Below, piece after piece: positions 1 to 11,921 of a stretch of 64,000 bases of DNA; positions within the stretch are counted from its first letter, which is position 1, and each line of letters begins with the position of its first letter. The translations under genes and the position numbers were made by a program. Source of the stretch: Polynucleobacter sp. es-EL-1. GTDB taxonomy: Bacteria > Pseudomonadota > Gammaproteobacteria > Burkholderiales > Burkholderiaceae. Below the pieces are notes generated by a model. The model did not search any database. It was not told where the DNA came from and saw only the letters and a program-made list of their open reading frames with translations. The stretch is taken from positions 1,839,756 to 1,903,755 of the forward strand of contig NZ_CP061310.1 in NCBI RefSeq assembly GCF_018687975.1, given 5' to 3'.

Positions 1-771
1 AATCAAAGACAGAATGAGAATGGCATGCCAACCATAACGCGTAATAAAGTCGGCAAAAGGTTCAATCAGAGTTTGATGCAGCCATGCCTTAGCATTTCGG
101 GCCTTTGCTAACTCAACGCGCACCGGTTCTTTACTCAATAGCGTCGTGACAACTCCTACCCCAATAGAAAGGGCCATACAGAGGTACGCGAACTGCCAAG
201 CGCTGGCATCGTAGCCAATAGTTCCAGCCTCAGCCCGAGCAGCTAACCACAATACGCCAGCACCAGACCAAATTAACGCTAATCGATAGCCCATTTGATA
301 GGTTGCCGCCAAAGCTGCCTGATGATCGCTGTCGGCTGACTCGATCCGAAAGGCGTCTAAAGCAATATCTTGAGTAGCAGAACCAAACGCAACCAATAAA
401 GCACACCAAACAATTGGCGTGAGCTGCGCCTGAGGATCAATGCTGGCCATACCAACAAGACCTAAGATGATCAGCATCTGGGCAAATAATAGCCAGCTCC
501 GCCGTCTACCAAAAAATGAAGTCAGCACGGGGATAGGTAGTCTGTCGACCAGCGGTGCCCACATCCACTTGAATGCATAGATCAGACCAACCCATGTGAG
601 ATAGCCGATGGTGCTGCGATCGATGCCTGCTTCTCTCAGCCAAAAGCTGAGCGTACCTAAAATTAATAAGAGGGGCAATCCTGCGGAGAAGCCCAAGAAA
701 AGCATTCGCAAACAAGGCCACTCGAGATAAACCCGAAAATCTTTCAGCCAGGACTGAGCAGCACTAAGCAC
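1..771 (-). CDS. ampG: AmpG-family MFS transporter, 3' end beyond the window
   Basis: Translating the minus strand from a GTG at 771 gives at least 257 residues of a hydrophobic MFS protein. Its first membrane segments read FLGFSAGLPLLLILGTLSFW, followed by IGYLTWVGLIYAFKWMWAPL, which is the typical AmpG N-terminus. AmpG proteins import anhydro-muropeptides from the periplasm during peptidoglycan recycling. The GTG overlaps the metW stop by eight bases and an in-frame stop lies just upstream, so the start is well constrained. The C-terminal half is off the window. The family also includes uncharacterised AmpG-like permeases, so the substrate is inferred. Confidence 0.85.
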   Translation of the reverse strand, partial: MLSAAQSWLKDFRVYLEWPCLRMLFLGFSAGLPLLLILGTLSFWLREAGIDRSTIGYLTWVGLIYAFKWMWAPLVDRLPIPVLTSFFGRRRSWLLFAQMLIILGLVGMASIDPQAQLTPIVWCALLVAFGSATQDIALDAFRIESADSDHQAALAATYQMGYRLALIWSGAGVLWLAARAEAGTIGYDASAWQFAYLCMALSIGVGVVTTLLSKEPVRVELAKARNAKAWLHQTLIEPFADFITRYGWHAILILSLI

Positions 772-1345
772 GGCGAACGCGGAACAGCGCTAAGCTTCCA
801 AAAAGATTGGGCATCAAGGTCACCTGACGGCCTTCATGCAAGATGCATTGATCCAAAATTTTGAGCCCTAAGCTAGAGGCCAGTTTTTCAAAATCGGCCA
901 CTGTGAGGACGCGTACGTTAGGGGTGTTGTACCACTGATAAGGCAGACTCTTAGAGACAGGCATCCGCCCAAAACCTACTGATAAACGATGGGACCAATG
1001 TCCAAAGTTAGGAAATGACACGATCGATTCTTTACCGACTCGCACCACTTCGCGCAAAATCTTTTCAGTCTCATGAATAGTTTGTAAGGTTTGCGAAAGC
1101 ACCACTGTATCAAAACTACTGTTCTCAAATAGCGCTAACCCGCCCTCCAGATTTTGCTGAATGACATTGATACCCTTTTGTACGCAAGACAGAACGCGTG
1201 CATCATCAATCTCAACACCATAAGCATGTACAGGTTTTTGCTTTTGCAAATACTCCAAAAAACTGCCATCACCACAACCAAGGTCAAGCACTTCACTTTT
1301 GGGAGCAATCCAATTCGCAATCGCGGCAAAGTCTACGCGCTTCAT
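764..1345 (-). CDS. metW: Methionine biosynthesis protein MetW
   Basis: This is a 193-residue class I SAM-dependent methyltransferase fold. The SAM-binding glycine motif [11 protein letters not shown] lies at about residues 19-29. MetW proteins of proteobacteria are encoded directly after metX and support homoserine acylation in methionine synthesis; their own methyltransferase activity is unproven. Here the start codon overlaps the end of metX by four bases (ATGA arrangement), so the two are translationally coupled. The length is normal for the family. Confidence 0.95.
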   Translation of the reverse strand: MKRVDFAAIANWIAPKSEVLDLGCGDGSFLEYLQKQKPVHAYGVEIDDARVLSCVQKGINVIQQNLEGGLALFENSSFDTVVLSQTLQTIHETEKILREVVRVGKESIVSFPNFGHWSHRLSVGFGRMPVSKSLPYQWYNTPNVRVLTVADFEKLASSLGLKILDQCILHEGRQVTLMPNLFGSLALFRVRRA

Positions 1346-2481
1346 GATGTTGCCTCCAGCATCTGCTCAAAATACGCTCGAATCAAGTTGTGATAACGAG
1401 GATCATCCAACAGGAATGCATCATGCCCATGGGGAGCGTCGATCTCTGCATAACTGACTTCACTCTTGTTACTAAGCAAGGACTCCACAATTTCGCGACT
1501 ACGATTTGGCGGGAAGCGCCAATCAGTAGAAAAACTCACCACCAAAAACTTCGCCTGCACCTCAGCCAAGGCACGATTGAGGCTTCCCTCGTAACGACGT
1601 GATGGATCAAAATAATCTAAGGCTCTAGTAATGAGTAAATAGGTATTGGCATCAAAATAAGTAGAGAATTTATCTCCTTGATGCCGCAGATAACTCTCAA
1701 CCTCGAATTCAACATCAAAGCTAAAGCGGTAGTCATGTGACTCACCGTCGGGGCGTTGCAATTCGCGCCCAAACTTTTCTGCCATATCGTCATCAGACAA
1801 ATACGTAATGTGTCCCACCATACGCGCTAAACGTAAACCACGCTTAGGGACTACACCATGCTCATAATAATTTCCACCATGGAAATCAGGATCAGACAAA
1901 ATGGCATTGCGCGCCACTTCATTAAAAGCAATATTCTGAGCGCTCAGCTTGGGTGTTGAAGCAATGATGACGCAATGTGCCAAGCGCTTAGGAAACTGTA
2001 TTGACCAAGCCAAAGCTTGCATGCCACCCAGACTGCCGCCCATCACAGCAGCAAATTTACGGATGCCCAACTTATCCGCTAAGCGAGCTTGAGTATTGAC
2101 CCAATCTTCAACCGTAATGACTGGAAAGTCTGCGCCATAAGGTTTGCCACTAGCAGGATTAATACTCATTGGACCAGTTGAGCCAAAGCAAGAGCCTAAG
2201 TTATTAACTCCGATAACAAAGAGATGATCGGTATCCACGGGTTTACCGGGACCAATCATGTTATCCCACCAACCAATATCCTTTGGATCATCTGGGTTCG
2301 GGCCAGCCACATGATGCGACGCATTTAAGGCATGACAAACTAATACTGCATTGCTTTTATCGGCATTTAACTTGCCGTAAGTTTCAATCACTAAATCATA
2401 GCCAGATAGTATGGCGCCACTTTGCAAAGGCAAAGGCTCGGCAAAGTGGATTGTATTTCTTGAGAGGTGTAGCTCGCTCAT
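1342..2481 (-). CDS. metX: Homoserine O-acyltransferase MetX
   Basis: This 379-residue alpha/beta-hydrolase enzyme acylates the hydroxyl of L-homoserine, the first committed step to methionine. The nucleophile elbow GGSLGG puts the catalytic serine near residue 150. The other triad members are the Asp in TDWRFPP (about 320) and the His in GHDAFLL (about 353). Many proteobacterial MetX enzymes use succinyl-CoA rather than acetyl-CoA, and I cannot decide the donor by eye. It is coupled to metW downstream, and its start overlaps the slmA stop by four bases. Confidence 0.95.
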   Translation of the reverse strand: MSELHLSRNTIHFAEPLPLQSGAILSGYDLVIETYGKLNADKSNAVLVCHALNASHHVAGPNPDDPKDIGWWDNMIGPGKPVDTDHLFVIGVNNLGSCFGSTGPMSINPASGKPYGADFPVITVEDWVNTQARLADKLGIRKFAAVMGGSLGGMQALAWSIQFPKRLAHCVIIASTPKLSAQNIAFNEVARNAILSDPDFHGGNYYEHGVVPKRGLRLARMVGHITYLSDDDMAEKFGRELQRPDGESHDYRFSFDVEFEVESYLRHQGDKFSTYFDANTYLLITRALDYFDPSRRYEGSLNRALAEVQAKFLVVSFSTDWRFPPNRSREIVESLLSNKSEVSYAEIDAPHGHDAFLLDDPRYHNLIRAYFEQMLEATS

Positions 2482-3131
2482 TCGGATAGAAGGATGCGCA
2501 GACTGATATCAGATGCATCTGTTGGTAGCTTTTTAAAGCCACTGCGAGCAAATCGATGCCAGCGTCCTAGAACACAGCTCATCAACATCGCAGCACGAAT
2601 ACTGACTTCATCTTGACTAATATTTGCCCAGGCACCGCCTTGAGTTTGGGCAATTCGTAGCGCTTGTTTTAATGAAGCCTCAACGCGATCTAAGACCTGG
2701 GTAATGCGCTCTTGCAAACGATCATCCTCTTGCAATAATGCATCGCCTAAAAGGACGCGAGTCATCCCAGGGTTTTTTTCCGCAAAGAATAGAAGCATTT
2801 GCAAAATACCGCGCGCTTGTGCAAGTCCAGATTCTTCTTTTTGATTAATCTGATTAATCAAACCAAATACCGTTTGCTCAATGAAAGAAATAAGACCTTC
2901 GAACATTTGCGCTTTACTGGCGAAATGTCGATAAAGAGCTGCTTCAGAAACTTGAATTTTTGCTGCTAATGCTGCCGTTGTGACGCGCTCACCCTTTGGG
3001 TTTTGCAACATCTCGGCAAGTACCTGAAGGATTTGAAGGCGACGCTCGCCTGGACGTGGGCGCTTGCGTGTCTTAGCCGCATCGACAGTGCTTGCTTCAA
3101 GTTCTGAAGTGGGCTCTAAAGAATCACGCAT
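2478..3131 (-). CDS. slmA: Nucleoid occlusion factor SlmA (TetR family)
   Basis: This is a 217-residue TetR-type DNA-binding protein. After a charged, basic N-terminal tail of about 25 residues comes the helix-turn-helix [20 protein letters not shown], with the SlmA-type ending [16 protein letters not shown]. SlmA binds dispersed chromosomal sites and antagonises FtsZ polymerisation over the nucleoid. It lies between argB and metX, a linkage I know from related betaproteobacteria, and its end overlaps the metX start. The regulatory domain that follows (about residues 90-215) is of normal length. Confidence 0.9.
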   Translation of the reverse strand: MRDSLEPTSELEASTVDAAKTRKRPRPGERRLQILQVLAEMLQNPKGERVTTAALAAKIQVSEAALYRHFASKAQMFEGLISFIEQTVFGLINQINQKEESGLAQARGILQMLLFFAEKNPGMTRVLLGDALLQEDDRLQERITQVLDRVEASLKQALRIAQTQGGAWANISQDEVSIRAAMLMSCVLGRWHRFARSGFKKLPTDASDISLRILLSE

Positions 3132-3153
3132 GTTTATCTCTTTTATTTTATTC

Positions 3154-4056
3154 TTAACGCGAGCGAATCATCGTTCCAAAAGCTTGCTCAGTCAAAATTT
3201 CTAACAGCAAAGAATGCTCGATTCGTCCATCAATAATATGAACTGAATTCACACCACTCTTGGCAGCGTCCAATGCTGAAGAAATCTTAGGAAGCATGCC
3301 GCCGGAAATAGTGCCATCTGCAAATAAGGCATCAATCTCGCGCGCCGTCAGATCAGTTAACAGATTGCCGCTCTTATCCATTACTCCTGGAATATTGGTC
3401 ATCATGACTAACTTCTCAGCGTGCAAAATTTCTGCCATCTTGCCAGCCACTAAGTCTGCATTGATGTTGTATGCCTGACCTTCTTCACTAAATCCAATTG
3501 GAGAGATCACGGGAATGAAAGCATCATCCTGCAAAGCCTTAACAACTGCAGGATTGATCGCTTCAATTTCACCTACAAAACCAAGATCAATTGTGCCCCC
3601 AGGTGTTTTCTCATCGGCAACTAGCATTTTCTTTGCACGAATCAAACCGCCATCTTTGCCGGTTAAGCCAACCGCTTGACCGCCAAAATGGTTGATCAGC
3701 ATCACGATATCTTGTTGCACTTCACCACCAAGCACCCACTCAACCACTTCCATAGTTTCTTCATCAGTAACGCGCATCCCTTGAATAAAGGTGCCACTCT
3801 TACCAATTTTCTTAAGTGCCTCATCAATTTGCGGGCCGCCGCCGTGAACTACTACGGGATTCATGCCAACTAACTTGAGCAAAATAACATCGCGTGCAAA
3901 ACTTTCCTTCAGACGTTCTTCCACCATGGCATTTCCGCCGTACTTAATAACGATGGTCTTCCCGTGATACGCGCGGATATAAGGCAAAGCCTCAGCCAAA
4001 ATCTCTGCCTTTAATAAAGGAGGGATTTCGCTAATAGATGGTGATTGCTTGGTCAT
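3154..4056 (-). CDS. argB: Acetylglutamate kinase
   Basis: This is a 300-residue amino acid kinase that phosphorylates N-acetyl-L-glutamate, the second step of arginine synthesis in the cytosol. Visible landmarks are the phosphate-binding [10 protein letters not shown] near residue 39, the substrate loop [13 protein letters not shown] near residue 70, and [15 protein letters not shown] near residue 200. The N-terminal helix of about 25 residues before the kinase core resembles the one that lets some ArgB enzymes form arginine-inhibited hexamers, so feedback inhibition by arginine is plausible but inferred. Confidence 0.97.
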   Translation of the reverse strand: MTKQSPSISEIPPLLKAEILAEALPYIRAYHGKTIVIKYGGNAMVEERLKESFARDVILLKLVGMNPVVVHGGGPQIDEALKKIGKSGTFIQGMRVTDEETMEVVEWVLGGEVQQDIVMLINHFGGQAVGLTGKDGGLIRAKKMLVADEKTPGGTIDLGFVGEIEAINPAVVKALQDDAFIPVISPIGFSEEGQAYNINADLVAGKMAEILHAEKLVMMTNIPGVMDKSGNLLTDLTAREIDALFADGTISGGMLPKISSALDAAKSGVNSVHIIDGRIEHSLLLEILTEQAFGTMIRSR

Positions 4057-4083
4057 TGCTGCTTCTGAATTGAGTCTAGTAAA

Positions 4084-4572
4084 TTAATCGCCAAATAATT
4101 TTTGACGTAACTCGCGACGCTCTTGCGCCTCAAGGGAAAGATTAGCAGTTGGGCGAGCAATTAAACGGTTTAAGCCAATAGGCTCGCCAGTCTCTTCACA
4201 CCAACCGTAATCTCCAGACTCAATGCGCGCAAGGGCTTGCTCCACCTTTTTCAACAGCTTGCGCTCGCGATCGCGCGTACGCAACTCAAGCGCGTGCTCT
4301 TCTTCGATTGTCGCGCGGTCAGCTGGGTCAGGGACCAAAATATTCTCACGAAGATGCTCAGTTGTTTCAGAGGCATTCTTCAAGATATCGTCTTTTAAAG
4401 TGAGCAACTTCTGACGGAAAAAATCTAGCTGGGCAGCATTCATATAGTCCTTTTCGGACATCTTGAGCAATTCTGCCTCTGTTAAGGGGGCGCCCTTGGC
4501 AACCTTAGTGCTTGCGGCCTTACTAGGAGCTTTTGCTGCGGCCGTAGATTTCGTTGGTGTTTTTACCGTCAT
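4084..4572 (-). CDS. dksA: DksA-family transcription factor lacking the zinc cysteines
   Basis: DksA binds the RNA polymerase secondary channel and works with ppGpp. The coiled-coil tip acidic motif is intact (DPADRA, D82 and D85), as is the C-terminal ARPTANL segment. However, of the four zinc-finger cysteines only C125 remains; the others are T128, S146 and A149. This matches the zinc-independent DksA2 type. I chose the start at 4572, giving 162 residues with an Ala/Lys/Thr-rich tail, because GGAAAG sits seven bases before it. An upstream ATG at 4599 would add nine residues but has a poor ribosome site. Confidence 0.92.
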   Translation of the reverse strand: MTVKTPTKSTAAAKAPSKAASTKVAKGAPLTEAELLKMSEKDYMNAAQLDFFRQKLLTLKDDILKNASETTEHLRENILVPDPADRATIEEEHALELRTRDRERKLLKKVEQALARIESGDYGWCEETGEPIGLNRLIARPTANLSLEAQERRELRQKLFGD

Positions 4573-4685
4573 TTCATTCTTTCCATGGATTTGAACCATT
4601 ATTGCTTCATTCTGCCAAACTTTTATTGCCGTTTAGCCAATATTTAGCAATATTGACCGTGGCGGCGGATTGTACTTGATATTTT

Positions 4686-5747
4686 CTAGGCCAAACAGCC
4701 TTCGAGCCCAGCCAGCAGGGTGTCCTTGGGTAGATCGATACCGATAAAGACCATCCGGGTTTGCTTGGGTTCAGCGCCCCATAAACCGGCTAAATCACTT
4801 CCCATCATCTGATGGACGCCCTGAAACACGACTTTTCGGTTGCTTCCCTTGACATAAAGCACCCCTTTATAGCGCAACATCTTCTCTCCAAAGACCTCCA
4901 AAATGCCCCCTAGGAAGTCTTCTAATTTTTTGTGATCAAAGGGTTTATCACTACGAAAAACGAAGGATTGGATGCGATCTGTATGCCCAGCATGTCCATG
5001 ATGATCATGGCTATGGTCATGTCCGCAAGCGCTATGGTCATGGTGATCGTGACTGTGATCATGGCCACAGGTGGCGTGATCATGGTCTTCTTGCTCTAAA
5101 AAATGAGGGTCAATATCTAACTTGGCATTCAAGTTAAAACCTTTGAGATCTAGAACAGCCTCTAATGGCACCACCCCTTTAGAGATTGCCTGAATCGGGG
5201 CTCTAGGATTCATATGCATCAAGCGACCCCGTAAGGCCTCTACCTCTGCAGGCGTTACTAAATCCGTTTTGGTGATAAAAATTTGGTCTGCGAAGCCGAC
5301 CTGACGCTGCGCCTCTTCATGCTCAGTGAGTTGCTGTTGGCCGTGCTTGGCGTCCACTAAAGTCACGACGGCATCCAATACGTAATGATCAGCAACATCA
5401 TCATCCATAAAGAAAGTCTGCGCCACTGGGCCAGGATTGGCTACACCAGTAGTCTCGATCACAACACGTTCAAAGCTGATTTTTTTATCCTTGCGCTGCT
5501 CCCACAATGCATTGAGCGCCTCAACTAAATCGCCGCGAATGGTGCAACAAATACAGCCATTGCTCATCTGCACAATATTTTCTTGATTGTCTTGGACCAA
5601 GATATCGTTATCAATATTCTCCTCGCCAAATTCATTTTCAATGACGGCGATTTTTTGACCATGTTGCTCAGTCAGAATATGTTTGAGCAAAGTGGTTTTG
5701 CCGCTACCCAAAAAGCCCGTAAGAATTGTTACCGGAATTAACGCCAT
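4686..5747 (-). CDS. CobW/ZNG1-type metal-trafficking GTPase with His-rich linker
   Basis: This protein of about 353 residues belongs to the CobW/COG0523 G3E GTPases, which deliver metals (often zinc) to client enzymes. It has the Walker A motif GFLGSGKTT near the N-terminus, the metal-binding CxCC motif in NGCICC at about residue 70, a guanine-site segment ITKTD, and a CobW C-terminal domain. A linker at about residues 222-257 has two near-identical Cys/His blocks ([10 protein letters not shown]). The ATG at 5747 is preferred to an upstream TTG at 5762. No Zur box was recognised upstream. Confidence 0.9.
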   Translation of the reverse strand: MALIPVTILTGFLGSGKTTLLKHILTEQHGQKIAVIENEFGEENIDNDILVQDNQENIVQMSNGCICCTIRGDLVEALNALWEQRKDKKISFERVVIETTGVANPGPVAQTFFMDDDVADHYVLDAVVTLVDAKHGQQQLTEHEEAQRQVGFADQIFITKTDLVTPAEVEALRGRLMHMNPRAPIQAISKGVVPLEAVLDLKGFNLNAKLDIDPHFLEQEDHDHATCGHDHSHDHHDHSACGHDHSHDHHGHAGHTDRIQSFVFRSDKPFDHKKLEDFLGGILEVFGEKMLRYKGVLYVKGSNRKVVFQGVHQMMGSDLAGLWGAEPKQTRMVFIGIDLPKDTLLAGLEGCLA

Positions 5748-5813
5748 TTTTGATCCATTCAAAATCTATCAACATCTTCCCCATTCGGGAAACCTTCTAT
5801 ATTACCGAGTTCC

Positions 5814-6824
5814 TCAGCCTTTGCCAGCCTTTGCGCGAGGATGGGCTTTATCGTAGGCTTGAGCAAGGTGCTGAAAATCCAAAGAGGTGTAAATCTGGGT
5901 GCTGGCAATGCTGGCATGCCCCAACATCTCCTGAACTGCCCGCAAGTCTTGCGAAGACTGCAAAACGTGGCTAGCAAAGCTATGACGCATCATATGCGGG
6001 TGAACATGCGTTGGAAGTCCCGCTCGCATGGCCAGGGTCCGCAATCGTGCCTGAACCGTCCTAGGAGATAGCCTGGCGCCTGTTGCTGAGATAAACAGTG
6101 CATTTGATGATTGCGCTTGGCCCACCTGCTGGGCCTGATCCCGCAACTCGCGCCAAACTCTTAATGATTGCAATGCGGGCTTACCAATGGGCACTGAACG
6201 ACGCTTGCCGCCTTTACCTAAAACGGTGACCTCTGCCGCATCCCAATCCAACCATCCCGCTGACTCCTGTTGGCGATCTTTACTCTGCATCACATCAATA
6301 CCCAAAAGCTCTGATAAACGCAGACCTGAGGAATAGAGCAAGTCAATGATGGCAGCATCACGTACCGTTTCTAAGTCTTTCTTCTCTTGCGCTTCTTTTA
6401 CCGCTTGATTAACTAAAGAAAGGGCCTGCTCCACTGAAAGCGCCTTAGGCAAGGATTTAAGCCGCTTGGGGGCTTTAACATCATCGACTGGGTTGGCAAC
6501 CAAGCTTGCTGCAGCACGTCCTGCTTGAGCATCACGACGCGCATCTTTCTCTGTTAACCAGTCATACCACCCACGCCATGCAGAAAGTGCGCGTGCAATG
6601 GTGCGGGATGATTTTGCTTTGGAATGCAAACGCCCAGCCCAACGACGTACATGCGCATTCGTTACCTTAAGAAGATCAACAGAATCTTCTGCAGCAAATG
6701 CCTGCAGCCCACCTAAATCCATCCGATATGCTTTAAGCGTATGGGGTGAGAGCTGTCTTAATACATGCAGCTCATGCAAATATTCCTCAATAAGAGGATG
6801 TGTCTCAGCTAGCGTTTGGCTCAT
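5814..6824 (-). CDS. xerC: Tyrosine recombinase XerC
   Basis: This 336-residue site-specific recombinase resolves chromosome dimers at dif together with XerD. It has an N-terminal SAM-like core-binding domain (about residues 8-105) and a catalytic domain with the first Arg in SSGLRLSELLG, the HxxR pair in MMRHSFASH, then LGHASIASTQIY carrying the late His and the nucleophilic Tyr. The core-binding domain has an extra Lys/Ala-rich stretch, making it longer than the roughly 300 residues usual in enterics. Its start overlaps the end of the DUF484 gene by 20 bases, and DUF484-xerC is a common pair. Confidence 0.93.
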   Translation of the reverse strand: MSQTLAETHPLIEEYLHELHVLRQLSPHTLKAYRMDLGGLQAFAAEDSVDLLKVTNAHVRRWAGRLHSKAKSSRTIARALSAWRGWYDWLTEKDARRDAQAGRAAASLVANPVDDVKAPKRLKSLPKALSVEQALSLVNQAVKEAQEKKDLETVRDAAIIDLLYSSGLRLSELLGIDVMQSKDRQQESAGWLDWDAAEVTVLGKGGKRRSVPIGKPALQSLRVWRELRDQAQQVGQAQSSNALFISATGARLSPRTVQARLRTLAMRAGLPTHVHPHMMRHSFASHVLQSSQDLRAVQEMLGHASIASTQIYTSLDFQHLAQAYDKAHPRAKAGKG

Positions 6825-7479
6825 AAGCCTGGATGCGATCCAAAGCTGCTGCAGTTAACTCGGCAATTTGGCGCAAATAGAACGCGCCCATATCAGCCGT
6901 AAAGCGGGTTTCGTCCTTGCTCGCCAACAGCAATACTGCTGGTGACTGAGGTACACCAGTACTCTTACCCAAGGGGATGCCAATGGCCACCATACTTTGC
7001 CAGTCAGGATTGATCGCGACTTGAGTTGCCAGTAAATCTACGCTAGCCGATGCTAGCTCTTTAGCCGAACCACATAACGGAGTATCTACCCAAGGACCAA
7101 AAGCAGGGCTAGGAGATAACAGTTGTGCAAATTCGACTTCAAATACTTCTGCCAAACCCTGAGTTACGGCGGCCTCAACATCAGCCTTGTTATTTGCCTG
7201 CATTAAACGCAGCAACCATGCCACTAAACTTTGCTGGGTTTTGTCATTGCGACTACCAAAGTGCAACATTTCACTGAGGCGTCGATTGAGCTCTTGGTTT
7301 TGCGAACGTAACATCGTCATTTGACGTTCTTGCAAAGAGATCGCGCGATCTTCATGTGGATGCTTTAAACGAATTTCATTTAAGAGATTGGCATTACGCT
7401 CAAAAAATCCTGGCGTAGCGCGCAACCACTCTGCCACCAACTCTTCTTGCTCAGCCTGTTTAGGATCAATTGCGCTCAT
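6805..7479 (-). CDS. DUF484 family protein
   Basis: This 224-residue cytosolic protein belongs to the DUF484 (YigA-like) family. It opens with the family hallmark of a short helix (EWLRATPGFFERNANLLNEI), then a coiled segment (QERQMTMLRSQNQELNRRL) and a GAF-like C-terminal domain. DUF484 genes sit next to xerC across proteobacteria, as here with a 20-base overlap, but no biochemical role is established. Confidence 0.88.
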   Translation of the reverse strand: MSAIDPKQAEQEELVAEWLRATPGFFERNANLLNEIRLKHPHEDRAISLQERQMTMLRSQNQELNRRLSEMLHFGSRNDKTQQSLVAWLLRLMQANNKADVEAAVTQGLAEVFEVEFAQLLSPSPAFGPWVDTPLCGSAKELASASVDLLATQVAINPDWQSMVAIGIPLGKSTGVPQSPAVLLLASKDETRFTADMGAFYLRQIAELTAAALDRIQAYEPNAS

Positions 7480-7514
7480 CTTTTTTTCTCGCTTACTTTT
7501 ATTTAGCTTATTTA

Positions 7515-8987
7515 TTAGCCTAGTTTTTTACGGAGTAATTCATTTACTTGACCTGGATTGGCCTTACCTTGAGAAGCTTTCATAATCTGACCAACCAAGG
7601 CATTAAATGCCTTCTCCTTACCAGCGCGGAACTCTTCGACAGACTTCTCGTTTGCCGCGAGCACCTTATCAATCATGGCTTCAAGTTCACCACTATCGCT
7701 AATCTGTTTTAAGCCCTTGGCATCAATCACTTGATCCACTGTGCTAATAGGTTTACCGGCAATAGCCTCTTCCCACAGTATTGCAAAAATATCTTTTGCG
7801 ATCTTATTGGAGATCGTGCCGTCTGCTACGCGGGTTAATAGTGACGCTAAGTGCTCCGCCTTTAATGGCGCATCTGCAGTAGCAATTCCAGCGCGATTGA
7901 GTGATGAGGCAAACTCGCCCGCAATCAAATTCGCAGCCGCTTTAGCCAATGGCTTACCCACAATTGCTAAAAGCTCTTCAAACACTTTTGCTGTATCGCG
8001 ATCTTGTGTCAGCAGTTGCGCGTCATATGCGCTCAGGCCAAATTCACCTTGCCATTGCTCACGCAGTTGTGCTGGAAGCGCTGGCATCTTGCTGCGCACA
8101 TCCGCAATCCACGAGTCATCTATCACTACGGGTAATAAATCTGGATCTGGGAAGTAGCGATAGTCGTTTGCATCCTCTTTACTTCGCATGCTGCGAGTTT
8201 CTTGACGATCTGGATCGTATAAGCGAGTTTCTTGCACGACTGTGCCGCCATCTTCTATGAGCTCAATTTGACGACGCACTTCATATTGAATTGCTTCCTC
8301 TAAAAAGCGGAAGGAATTTAAGTTCTTAATTTCGCAGCGGGTACCAAATTCTTGTTGTCCTACTGGGCGAACGGATACGTTGGCGTCACAGCGGAATGAG
8401 CCTTCTTGCATATTGCCATCACATACTCCAAGCCAAACTACTAAGGAATGCAAAGCTTTTGCATAAGCAACCGCTTCAGCGGCGCTACGCATGACGGGCT
8501 CAGTCACAATCTCCAACAAAGGCGTACCAGCGCGATTTAAGTCAATTCCGCTTGATGCTTCACCATGCGGACCAATAAAGCCCTCTTCATGGACAGACTT
8601 GCCAGCATCCTCCTCCATATGGGCACGGGTAAGCTCAACCACCTTCACTTCATCGCCAACCAATATCTCCAGATGGCCGCCAACAACCACGGGAATCTCC
8701 ATCTGGCTAATCTGGTAGCCCTTAGGTAGATCAGGATAGAAATAATTCTTGCGCGCAAAAATACTTGCCGGTGAAATCTTTGCACCTACCGCTAAACCAA
8801 AGCGAATTGCATGCTCCACAGCTTGGCGATTGAGCACAGGCAAAACACCAGGCAAAGCTAAATCCACTGGACATGCTTGCGTATTAGGACCAGCACCAAA
8901 ACGAGTACTTGCTCCACTAAAAATTTTGGATTGTGTCTGGAGTTGGGCATGGGTCTCTAGACCGATAACGACTTCCCACTGCATCAT
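7515..8987 (-). CDS. gatB: Asp-tRNA(Asn)/Glu-tRNA(Gln) amidotransferase subunit B
   Basis: This 490-residue subunit binds the misacylated tRNA and activates Glu or Asp on it in the GatCAB complex. It shows the family opening [13 protein letters not shown], the metal/ATP region with [16 protein letters not shown] and [21 protein letters not shown], and the helical plus YqeY-like tail ending [15 protein letters not shown] place the start at 8987, where ATGATG overlaps the gatA stop. The longer reading frame up to 9017 has no good ribosome site. It is the last gene of gatC-gatA-gatB. Confidence 0.97.
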   Translation of the reverse strand: MMQWEVVIGLETHAQLQTQSKIFSGASTRFGAGPNTQACPVDLALPGVLPVLNRQAVEHAIRFGLAVGAKISPASIFARKNYFYPDLPKGYQISQMEIPVVVGGHLEILVGDEVKVVELTRAHMEEDAGKSVHEEGFIGPHGEASSGIDLNRAGTPLLEIVTEPVMRSAAEAVAYAKALHSLVVWLGVCDGNMQEGSFRCDANVSVRPVGQQEFGTRCEIKNLNSFRFLEEAIQYEVRRQIELIEDGGTVVQETRLYDPDRQETRSMRSKEDANDYRYFPDPDLLPVVIDDSWIADVRSKMPALPAQLREQWQGEFGLSAYDAQLLTQDRDTAKVFEELLAIVGKPLAKAAANLIAGEFASSLNRAGIATADAPLKAEHLASLLTRVADGTISNKIAKDIFAILWEEAIAGKPISTVDQVIDAKGLKQISDSGELEAMIDKVLAANEKSVEEFRAGKEKAFNALVGQIMKASQGKANPGQVNELLRKKLG

Positions 8988-10497
8988 GCCACCTCGCTTG
9001 CAATGCGCAAATGCCAATCACTGGCTTGCTGATATTGATGGGCCACTTGCAACAGGCGCGCCTCAGAAAAATAGTTGCCAATCAACTGCATGCCAATCGG
9101 TAAATTATTTGCATTAAACCCACACGGAACACTCATAGCCGGTAAGCCCGCCAGGTTCGTGGAAAGCGTATAGATATCTTCTAAATACATTTGCACCGGA
9201 TCTTTTGATTTTTCACCAAGACGCCACGCTACATCTGGTGCTACTGGTCCCAAGATCACATCACACTTTTCAAATGCTGCTTGAAAATCTGCAGCAATAA
9301 TGCGACGAATTTTTTGCGCCTGTAAATAGTAGGCGTCGTAGTAACCGTGGGAAAGGACGTAGGTGCCAATTAAGATACGACGCCTGACTTCAGCTCCAAA
9401 ACCTTCAGTACGTGATTTTTTGTACATGTCTGCCAAGTCGCGATATTCATTGGCACGATGTCCATAACGCACACCATCAAAGCGGCTTAAATTACTGGAT
9501 GCTTCAGCTGGTGCCAGCACGTAATACACCGGTATTGAGAGTTTTGTTTTGGGCAAGCTCACCTCAACTAATTGCGCACCCAATGCTTCTAAGGCTTTTG
9601 CTGCAGCATTAACTGAGTTCGCTACATCTTGAGCCAAGCCTTCGGCAAAGAATTCTTTTGGCAAACCAATACGTAATCCTTCTAATGGTTTTGCTGTATT
9701 CCCATTGCCCGCTTGCCAGGCCTGTGTCAGGTAACGACCATAGTCCTCACCAGAGTCCGCCAAGGATGTGGAGTCACGTGGATCATGCGATGACATCGCG
9801 GTGAGCAGCAGGGCGCAGTCTTCCGCGGTTTTACCCATTGGACCAGCTTGATCCAAAGAGGATGCATATGCAATCATGCCGTAGCGTGATACACGCCCAT
9901 AACTGGGTTTAATGCCGGTCAAGCCACAAAATGCTGCCGGCTGACGGATTGAGCCGCCAGTATCGGTTCCTGTTGCAATTGGCGCTAATCCAGCTGCCAC
10001 AGCGGCGGCGGAACCACCTGAAGACCCACCAGCGACATAGTCGCAATTCCAAGGATTTAAGACTGGTCCATAAGCTGAATTTTCATTGGAAGAGCCCATA
10101 GCGAACTCGTCCATATTGGTCTTGCCCAAGCAAACCATGCCAGCACCATTGGGATTGTTTTCGCCTGGAATGCCCAAATTTGCGACCACAGTGGCATCGA
10201 ATGGGCTAAGGTATCCCTCGAGCATTTTGGAGGCTGCAGTTGACTTCCAACCGCGGGTAACAAAGACATCTTTATGGGCTATGGGAATTCCGGTTAATTT
10301 TCCAGCCTTTCCCGAGGCAATTAAAGAATCAGCTTTAGATGCTTGCTCTAAACTTAAGTGAGCACTTACATCAAGGTATGCATTGAAGCGCTTTTCCGCC
10401 TCAATTCGATCTAAAAAGTACTTTGTTAATTCAGTACTTGAGACCTCTTTAGCGGCTAAGGCTTTCGCCATTAAGGCGATGGGGGTTTGGCTCCAAC

Positions 10498-10501
<4 letters not shown>
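8984..10501 (-). CDS. gatA: Asp-tRNA(Asn)/Glu-tRNA(Gln) amidotransferase subunit A
   Basis: This 505-residue amidase-signature enzyme releases ammonia from glutamine for transamidation by GatB. The Ser-cisSer-Lys triad is visible: Lys in [10 protein letters not shown] (about residue 76), the cis-Ser in [17 protein letters not shown], and the nucleophilic Ser in [14 protein letters not shown]. The C-terminal [17 protein letters not shown] is typical. It overlaps gatC upstream and gatB downstream by four bases each, so all three subunits are probably made in a fixed ratio. Confidence 0.97.
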
Positions 10502-11897
<1,396 letters not shown>

Positions 11898-11921
11898 TTG
11901 ACCTAAGCGTCGATTAGGGAA

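Noticed and set aside
1342..3131. Possible SAM riboswitch for metX
   Set aside because: metX overlaps slmA, leaving no leader, and no SAM-riboswitch pattern is visible upstream.
7741..8260. Long open frames on the plus strand opposite gatB
   Set aside because: They are antisense shadows of a clear gatB; the translations show no domain, signal or family pattern and have no ribosome site.
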